The notes beneath the pieces are model-generated. The model was not told the origin of the DNA, did not search any database, and worked only from the letters and a program-made list of their open reading frames with translations. Below are positions 59,212 to 64,000 of a DNA stretch of 64,000 nt, one piece after another (position 1 is the first letter of the stretch; each line of letters opens with the position of its first letter). Origin of the DNA: an uncultured Opitutaceae bacterium (GTDB lineage: Bacteria; Verrucomicrobiota; Verrucomicrobiia; Opitutales; Opitutaceae); the NCBI GenBank assembly GCA_903890485.1, contig CAITBM010000107.1, forward strand, positions 1 through 64,000, written 5' to 3'. Position numbers and translations under genes: made by a program.

Positions 59212-59307
59212 ATACCACGGCCACGGACGGTATTATTGGCCCGGCTGGTCGGGCGCTATATACAATCCCCGTCGGGTGTGTATAACCGTTGGCCCCGCAA
59301 TCAGGGC
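59212..59307. repeat. Series of short hairpins downstream of the nested repeat
   Basis: Four further palindromes follow in a row: ATACC/GGTAT (59212-59216, 59229-59233), GCCCG/CGGGC (59239-59243, 59250-59254), TATACA/TGTATA (59259-59264, 59279-59284) with inner CCC/GGG (59267-59269, 59274-59276), and GCCC/GGGC (59292-59295, 59304-59307). Each arm is short, but their density is unusual for this compact genome. Confidence 0.4.
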
Positions 59308-59541
59308 AATAGCGTCACGGAATGATGGATACAACATGGGTAAGACAACTGGCTTGTGGGGTGGGGTGCCGGGTCTTGGGGATCCACTCCGGCCAAAGGC
59401 CCCACGCGTGGGATGCCGGCCGGGGGCGTTTAACTCCTTGTGGCGGCCACCGAGCCGGCTAGCTTTGGATGGAATTGCGGGACTTCCCGCCGCCCAAGGC
59501 GTTCTTCCTAGTCCTGCATTTTCGACCTTCCCGAGTACCCC

Positions 59542-60918
59542 ATGAATCTCTCCCCGCCCGAACACCCCCTTTCCCGCCGAGGCTTCCTAAAGGCGGCTGC
59601 CGGGGCCGCCGCGATGGCCTCGCTTCCCCTGATCCTCCCCTCGCGCCTTCGCGGGGCCACGGCGCCAAGCAACCGCCTTCGCCTCGGGCAGATCGGGGCG
59701 GGCCGCATCGCCCGCACCCATGACATCCCGGCGACCTTGGCTGCCAACCTCGGGGACTATGTGGCGATCTGCGACCTGGATTCCAATCGGCTGGCGGAGG
59801 GCAGGGAGCTCATCCTCCAGATAGCCAAGGACGGCGACGCCCCGGCTCCGGTCGTGCGCACCTACGGCGACTACCGGGAGGTGTTGGAGCGCGACGACAT
59901 CGACGCGGTGGTGATCAGCACCCCCGACTTCTCGCACGCGGAACTCGCGTTTGCCGCGCTTCGCTCGGGCAAGGATGTTTACCTGCAGAAGCCGATGACG
60001 ATGACGGTGGAGGAGGGGATACTCCTTCGCGACGCCGTGAAGCGCTACAACCGGGTGTTCCAATTGGGCAGCCAGCAGCGCTCGACCTCGCAGTTCCGCA
60101 AGGCCTGCGAACTGGTGCGCAGCGGCCGCGTCGGCAGGCTCACCCACGTTGAGATCGGCCTACCCCTGGATCCCACCGCTCCCGACGACCCGGCGCAGCC
60201 CGTTCCCGCGAACCTCGACTACGACGAATGGCTCGGGCCGACGCCGAAGGTCGACTACACCGAGCAGCGCGTCCACCCCCGTAAGGGCTACGACCGTCCG
60301 GGGTGGATGAGGCATGACGCCTACTGCCTGGGGATGATCACCGGCTGGGGCGCGCACCATTTCGACATCGCTCACTGGGGGATGAACGTGGAGCTCGGCG
60401 GTCCGTCGCGCGTCGAGGGCAGGGCGGTCTTCCCCACGAACAAAATCTGGAACGTCCACGGAGCCTACCACGTGGAGCTCGAGTATCCGGGCAACATCCG
60501 GCTCACGGTCTCCAACGACTTCGAGAACGGCATCCGCTTCTTCGGGGACGAGGGCTGGATCTTTGTGTCCCGGGGCGAGGCCAGCGAGCCCGGCTCCTCG
60601 CGCCGCTCCAAGGCGCTCGACGCCAGCGACCCCAAGCTCCTTAACCCGAAGGGCCTCACCGTCGAGCTCCCGCGCAGCAGCGAGCACCACCTCAATTTCC
60701 TGGAGTGCGTGCGCTCGCGGGCTGTGACGATGAGCCCGGCCCCGATCGCCCACCGCAGCAACACCGCGTGCATCGTGAGCTGGATCGCGATGAAGCTTGG
60801 CCGCCCGGTCGAGTGGGACGCGAAGGCGGAGCGATTTGTGAACGACCCGGAGGCCAACCTCATGCTGGCGCGCCCGGAGCTCGCCCCCTACGGGATCCAC
60901 AACGTCATGAAGTCCTGA
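59542..60918 (+). CDS. Tat-exported Gfo/Idh/MocA-family oxidoreductase
   Basis: A 458-residue protein. The N-terminus has a twin-arginine signal (SRRGFLKAAAGAAA followed by a hydrophobic stretch to about 37). The Rossmann domain starts LRLGQIGAGRIARTHDIPAT and contains VVISTPDFSHAELAFAALRSGKDVYLQKPMTMTVEEG, with the EKP-like lysine of this family as QKP. The C-terminal domain includes GWGAHHFDIAHWGM. Such periplasmic Gfo/Idh/MocA proteins act on sugars or sugar derivatives with a tightly bound NAD(P); the substrate here is unknown. It faces the DUF5069-like gene. Confidence 0.9.
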   Translation: MNLSPPEHPLSRRGFLKAAAGAAAMASLPLILPSRLRGATAPSNRLRLGQIGAGRIARTHDIPATLAANLGDYVAICDLDSNRLAEGRELILQIAKDGDAPAPVVRTYGDYREVLERDDIDAVVISTPDFSHAELAFAALRSGKDVYLQKPMTMTVEEGILLRDAVKRYNRVFQLGSQQRSTSQFRKACELVRSGRVGRLTHVEIGLPLDPTAPDDPAQPVPANLDYDEWLGPTPKVDYTEQRVHPRKGYDRPGWMRHDAYCLGMITGWGAHHFDIAHWGMNVELGGPSRVEGRAVFPTNKIWNVHGAYHVELEYPGNIRLTVSNDFENGIRFFGDEGWIFVSRGEASEPGSSRRSKALDASDPKLLNPKGLTVELPRSSEHHLNFLECVRSRAVTMSPAPIAHRSNTACIVSWIAMKLGRPVEWDAKAERFVNDPEANLMLARPELAPYGIHNVMKS

Positions 60919-60945
60919 GGGGCCTCCCTGCGGGGGAGGGCCCGC

Positions 60946-61359
60946 CTAAGCCTCTCGCTCGTCCGCCTCGAGCACCTCGAAAATCGTGGAGGGATTGAGG
61001 TGCGCGAGGTGCTTGTAAGAGGTCCGCAGGGCGATGGGGAACCTGGCCGCCAAGGGGAAGCCGGGCCTGCCGAGGTTGACCGCGACGTGGTTCCAGCGCT
61101 CGATCCCCGAATCCGCGGCAGCCGGCAGGGACAGGAACCAGGCGGCCGCCTCCTCGTCGGAGAGCGTGGCCGCCTTGACGATCGCCTCCACGGAGAGCCC
61201 GAAGAAGGCGAGGAACGTGCCGTCCACCCCCGACGGATGGCCAAAGCGCGCGGCATAGTCCTCGGGAAGCTCTCCCCGGGCCTTCAGCCGGGCCTTGGCT
61301 AGGATGCGCGGGAGCCACATGCAGCCGGCAAGCGTGTCGGTGGGGCGGGGAAGTTTCAT
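60946..61359 (-). CDS. DUF5069-like protein
   Basis: A 137-residue soluble protein with LAGCMWLPRILAKARLKARGELPEDYAARFG near the start and FPLAARFPIALRTSYKHLAHLNPSTIFEVLEADE near the end. The CxWLPR and KxR pattern followed by a glycine-containing FxAFFGLS segment recalls the DUF5069 family, common in Verrucomicrobiota and without known function. The assignment is from memory of the pattern. It lies 20 nt after the small membrane protein gene. Confidence 0.7.
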   Translation of the reverse strand: MKLPRPTDTLAGCMWLPRILAKARLKARGELPEDYAARFGHPSGVDGTFLAFFGLSVEAIVKAATLSDEEAAAWFLSLPAAADSGIERWNHVAVNLGRPGFPLAARFPIALRTSYKHLAHLNPSTIFEVLEADEREA

Positions 61360-61379
61360 GGGCCGGGAGAGGCGGCCTG

Positions 61380-61670
61380 CTAATCGCCCGCCGCCTCGTC
61401 GCGACCGGGGCCGGTCGCCTCTCCCCCGGGCGCCACATGCGCCACCAGGCGCTCGGCCCGGGTGTAAAGCAGCAGTCCTCCGGCCAGGTAAAGGGCCATC
61501 CGCAGGAGGCTCCCGGTGAGGGCGATGTAGGCCGACTCGTGGGCGTCGGGGTTGCCGACCGAGGCCTTGAAGTCGCGGAGGTACGCCGGCAGGTACGTGG
61601 CGCTCACCGCGCCGTAAAGCAGGACTACGAGGCCCTGCACCCGGACGAGGGCGACGGCGAGGGATTTCAT
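61380..61670 (-). CDS. Small membrane protein of unknown function
   Basis: A 96-residue protein with two hydrophobic segments (about 5-28 and 50-70: GSLLRMALYLAGGLLLYTRAE) and a charged Gly/Asp/Glu-rich tail. No family is recognised. Its ATG overlaps the stop of the acetyltransferase gene (ATGA), so it is translated in a coupled set with the GNAT, oxygenase and POT genes upstream. Confidence 0.65.
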   Translation of the reverse strand: MKSLAVALVRVQGLVVLLYGAVSATYLPAYLRDFKASVGNPDAHESAYIALTGSLLRMALYLAGGLLLYTRAERLVAHVAPGGEATGPGRDEAAGD

Positions 61671-62125
61671 GGGCCCGGTGCCGGGGGTTCCCCGGGATCC
61701 TGGAAATACGAGGGATTAAGGATCTCCATGAGCGACTCCGGCCGCTTTACGGCGGCAAACCCGTGCCTGCGGTAGAGCTCGTGCGCGTCCCGGGTGGCCA
61801 GCAGGAACCGCCTGAGTCCCTGGAGGTCGGGATGGGCCCTGATGATCCGCATCATCCACGACGCAAGGCCCCTTCCCCGGTGCTCCTCGAGGACGTAGAC
61901 GTCGCAGAGGTAGGCGAAGGTCGTGCGGTCGGTGACGACGCGCGAAAAGCCCACCTGCTCTCCCTTCAGGAACACGCCCACGCAGAGCGAATTCTGGATG
62001 CTGGTGGCGACCTTTTCCAGGGGGATGCCCTTGGCCCAGTAGGAGCGCGACAGGTACGCATGGATCCTCCCCAGCTGCTGGTCCTCCCGCTCGGCGCTCG
62101 CCGTGTACTCGCCTTTGGCTTCCAT
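61667..62125 (-). CDS. GNAT-family N-acetyltransferase
   Basis: A 152-residue protein of the GCN5-related fold: strand GVFLKGEQVGFSRVVTDRTTFAYLCDVYVLEEHRGRGLASWMMRIIRAH contains the acetyl-CoA-binding R-G-R-G-L-A loop (RGRGLAS, near residue 92), then FLLATRDAHELYRRHGFAAV, which is typical of the C-terminal part. The acceptor is unknown. It lies 3 nt after the oxygenase gene. Confidence 0.9.
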   Translation of the reverse strand: MEAKGEYTASAEREDQQLGRIHAYLSRSYWAKGIPLEKVATSIQNSLCVGVFLKGEQVGFSRVVTDRTTFAYLCDVYVLEEHRGRGLASWMMRIIRAHPDLQGLRRFLLATRDAHELYRRHGFAAVKRPESLMEILNPSYFQDPGEPPAPGP

Positions 62126-62128
62126 GCC

Positions 62129-62743
62129 CTAGCTCCAGTTGTAGTTGAAGCTGACGCTGATCCTCTCGGCGTCCACCCGGTTCTGCGAGACCTCGTGCCT
62201 GAGCCAGCTCTCGAAGAGGACCAGGTTCCCCGCCTTGGCGGGATAGGTCACGTGGGAGCGGTTCGCGCTCTTGGCCGTGGGCAGGCGCGGGGGCGCGGCC
62301 ATGAAGCGGTCCAGGCGCGGGTCCTCAAACTTGATCCCGGGGCATCCCTTGGGTGTCACCACGTAGTAGGTGCCGCTCACAAACGACAGGGGGTGGAGGT
62401 GGAGCGAGTGGGCCGCGGACGCGGGCATGATGTTCACCCAGAAGTCCGTCATCCGGATCGTGCGGCCGCGCAAGTCGAGCTCCAGGGCCCGCGCGAACCG
62501 GTGAACGTGTCCGGTGATCCGCTTCTCCAGTAGGGCGAAGGTGCTCGAGAAGCGGTGCAATTCGTTCATCGAGGCATAGCTCGTGTAGCCCCCGGGGTAG
62601 TTCTTCAGGGACCATTTCCGGCCTGCCTCGTCAAAGTCGCGCAGCGCGCGGCATTCCGCGGCGAGCTCCGCGTTGAACCGCCCGAGGCCCGAGCGCACGA
62701 GCGGCTCGCTGTAGATCAGGGTGGGGAAGGTCGCGCGGATCAT
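62129..62743 (-). CDS. 2OG-Fe(II) oxygenase family protein (TIGR02466-like)
   Basis: A 204-residue protein from the ATG at 62743; the frame upstream belongs to a shadow of the POT gene. It has a double-stranded beta-helix pattern: HSLHLHPLSFVSGTYYVVTPKGCPG (first iron ligands near residues 117-121), VTYPAKAGNLVLFESWLRHEVSQNR with the distal His, and RISVSFNYNW with an Arg that would bind 2-oxoglutarate. It resembles the uncharacterised family TIGR02466. The ATG overlaps the POT gene stop (ATGA). Confidence 0.82.
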   Translation of the reverse strand: MIRATFPTLIYSEPLVRSGLGRFNAELAAECRALRDFDEAGRKWSLKNYPGGYTSYASMNELHRFSSTFALLEKRITGHVHRFARALELDLRGRTIRMTDFWVNIMPASAAHSLHLHPLSFVSGTYYVVTPKGCPGIKFEDPRLDRFMAAPPRLPTAKSANRSHVTYPAKAGNLVLFESWLRHEVSQNRVDAERISVSFNYNWS

Positions 62744-64000
62744 CGCACATCTCCCATAAGGCGCTTCATCCAGGGCGCCAAGCAAAGGATCGCGGCGGCC
62801 GCGGCCATCGCCCAGGCGGCCTGGACCAGGAAGGAGTGGGCGAGCGCGCCGGCGTCCGTGGCGGAGAAGCCTCCGGCCAGGATCCCGGCAAGCTTGTTGC
62901 CGAAGGCGGAAGCGAGGAACCAGATCCCGAGCGAGAGCCCAACCAGGTCGTTCGGCGCCAGCTTCGTCATGAGGCTTAGGCCAACCGGGCTCAGGCAGAG
63001 TTCCCCGACAGTCTGGAGGAAGAAGAGCCCGACTATCCACCATGGGCTCACCAGGCCCGCCGCGGAGAGCCGCGCCGCCGGCACCATGATCAGGAAGGAG
63101 AGGGCCACGAAGACCAGGCCCAGGACAAACTTGAAGGGGCTGGAGGGCTGCCGGTTTCCCAGGCGCACCCAGACCCATCCGAACGCCGGAGCCAGGAAGA
63201 GGACAAAGGCCGTGTTGACGGACTGGAACCACGAGGCAGGGAAGGGGCTCCCGACGGAGAACGTGTGCCCGAGGACTGTGAAATTGCCTCCGTTGGGCAG
63301 CGAGCGGTCGGTGAGCGACTCGCCAAAGAGCGCGATTGTCGAGCCGGCCTGCTCAAAGATGGACCAAAACACCGTCGCCGCCACGAAGAACAGGAAGATC
63401 GCCGTCACGCGCTTGCTGGTCACGTCCTTGCGCAGCCCGAACCAGACGATCGCGGCCAAGGGGGCCCCCAGGTACGCGTAGCGTATCCACGTGAAACCCT
63501 TCACCAGGTCGGACAGGAGGACCAGGCCGAGCAGGGCGAAGGTGGCGAAGATCGTGAGGAACATGACCCTCCAGGGCCTCACGGCCCGGGCTGGGGGCCG
63601 GCCGACCCGCGAAAGCTTGCTCCGCCCGAGGACGTACTGGAGGAGTCCGAGCGTCATGCCGACCCCAGCGGCGGCGAATCCCCAGTGCCAGCTGTGGGCG
63701 GGGTCAAAGCCGCTCCGGGCAAGCCAGGCCTTGAAGGCCACGCCCTGGGCGAGGTAACCGCAGACGAAGGGCGCCAGGAAGCCCCCCAGGTTGACCCCCA
63801 TGTAGAAGATCGAGAAGCCCGCGTCGCGGCGCTCGTCGCCGGGGACATAGAGCCCGCCCACCATGGTGCTGATGCTCGGCTTGAGCATGCCGGTCCCGAG
63901 GACGATCAGCACGAGGCCCGCGGCGAAACTCTCGGCCCTTGGGATCGCCAGGACGAAGTGTCCCACGGCGATCACGATCCCCCCGTAGAGGACCGATCTC
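62740..64000 (-). CDS. POT-family peptide MFS transporter (5' end outside the window)
   Basis: The open frame runs from its TGA at 62740 to the window edge; codons continue upstream of the internal GTG near 63975 without a stop (RSVLYGGIVIAVGHFVLA), so the start is not visible. At least ten membrane segments are present. Family signatures are LGTGMLKPSISTMVGGLY, FSIFYMGVNLGGFLAPFVCGYL (the PTR2-type FYxxINxG motif with MGVNLG) and FWSIFEQAGSTIALF. These proteins import di- and tripeptides or related compounds with protons. Confidence 0.9.
   Translation of the reverse strand, partial: RSVLYGGIVIAVGHFVLAIPRAESFAAGLVLIVLGTGMLKPSISTMVGGLYVPGDERRDAGFSIFYMGVNLGGFLAPFVCGYLAQGVAFKAWLARSGFDPAHSWHWGFAAAGVGMTLGLLQYVLGRSKLSRVGRPPARAVRPWRVMFLTIFATFALLGLVLLSDLVKGFTWIRYAYLGAPLAAIVWFGLRKDVTSKRVTAIFLFFVAATVFWSIFEQAGSTIALFGESLTDRSLPNGGNFTVLGHTFSVGSPFPASWFQSVNTAFVLFLAPAFGWVWVRLGNRQPSSPFKFVLGLVFVALSFLIMVPAARLSAAGLVSPWWIVGLFFLQTVGELCLSPVGLSLMTKLAPNDLVGLSLGIWFLASAFGNKLAGILAGGFSATDAGALAHSFLVQAAWAMAAAAAILCLAPWMKRLMGDVR

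Larger units (their letters stand above)
59050..59541. other. Gene-free stretch rich in inverted repeats
   Basis: No convincing gene is seen in these 492 bp. A 71-codon ORF at 59110-59325 has no recognisable features and overlaps the palindromes. The section 59122-59307 holds several consecutive inverted repeats, described separately. Short direct repeats also occur: GGCAATAG at 59196-59203 and 59305-59312, and TTGGCCC at 59236-59242 and 59289-59295. From about 59320 to 59541 nothing stands out, except that it is the leader of the Gfo/Idh/MocA gene. Confidence 0.6.

Noticed and set aside
59110-59325. 71-codon ORF in the repeat-rich gap
   Set aside because: It overlaps the palindromes, has no ribosome binding site or recognisable domain, and can be explained by chance.
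1-64000. CRISPR array, rRNA or tRNA genes
   Set aside because: No regularly spaced direct repeats and no rRNA or tRNA signatures were found on reading the gene-free stretches.

Overview
The window is high-GC (roughly two thirds G+C), densely packed bacterial chromosome. The gene content fits a Gram-negative member of the Verrucomicrobiota, most likely near the Opitutales/Opitutaceae; this is inferred from the gene set and was not tested by a search. Supporting points are a complete dcw cluster with a divergent FtsZ, a MurC-MurB fusion, a DNPR-type (meso-diaminopimelate) MurE, LptF/G- and LpxH-like proteins that imply an outer membrane, a DUF5069-like protein and a tricorn-like protease. Many genes overlap by ATGA, GTGA or TAATG, and clear Shine-Dalgarno sequences are rare.

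Layout. 1-3249: the 5' end of an IS3-type transposase gene, then two exported carbohydrate-active proteins (a clan GH-A-like hydrolase fused to a GlcG/HbpS-like domain, and a GH43-like five-bladed propeller). 3425-22770: the dcw cluster, all on the + strand and mostly overlapping: mraZ, a small ORF, rsmH, ftsL-like, ftsI, murE, murF, mraY, murD, a double-LysM gene, ftsW, murG, murC-murB, ddl, ftsQ, ftsA, ftsZ. It is preceded by four TGGG boxes at exact 10-bp spacing, the expected MraZ operator. 22801-27364: obgE, a GspE/PilB-type ATPase with a separate small companion, a TPR lipoprotein and a LysE-type exporter.

27361-36152 is on the minus strand. Reading in the direction of transcription it holds mgtA with a PTS EIIA-like gene, then a tightly coupled set of two glycosyltransferases, a lipid kinase and an LpxH-like phosphoesterase (probably membrane glycolipid or lipid A metabolism), then mnmA. 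A SNF2-type ATPase (36326-38983, +) runs divergently from mgtA.

38980-44956 is the most unusual part. A minus-strand operon encodes a small unknown protein, VirB8-, VirB9- and VirB10-like proteins, a short lipoprotein and an SSB without the usual acidic tail. Facing it are an unknown 209-residue protein and a stand-alone ClpB-D2-like AAA+ ATPase. No VirB4/VirD4 motor, relaxase or pilin is in view. The three transcription units share a 14-bp sequence in their leaders. This is a candidate reduced type IV secretion-like envelope complex tied to single-stranded DNA.

44965-64000 is more ordinary: tricorn-like protease, htpG, a VOC protein, an alpha/beta hydrolase, a complete branched-chain amino acid ABC transporter (livFGMHJ order on the map), an LptF/G permease, an SDR, an RHH protein with an unknown partner, a Tat-exported Gfo/Idh/MocA oxidoreductase, a DUF5069-like protein, a small membrane protein, a GNAT, a 2OG-Fe(II) oxygenase and a POT transporter cut by the window edge. 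A gene-free stretch at 59050-59541 contains a series of nested and tandem inverted repeats that no annotated gene explains. No tRNA, rRNA or CRISPR array was seen.
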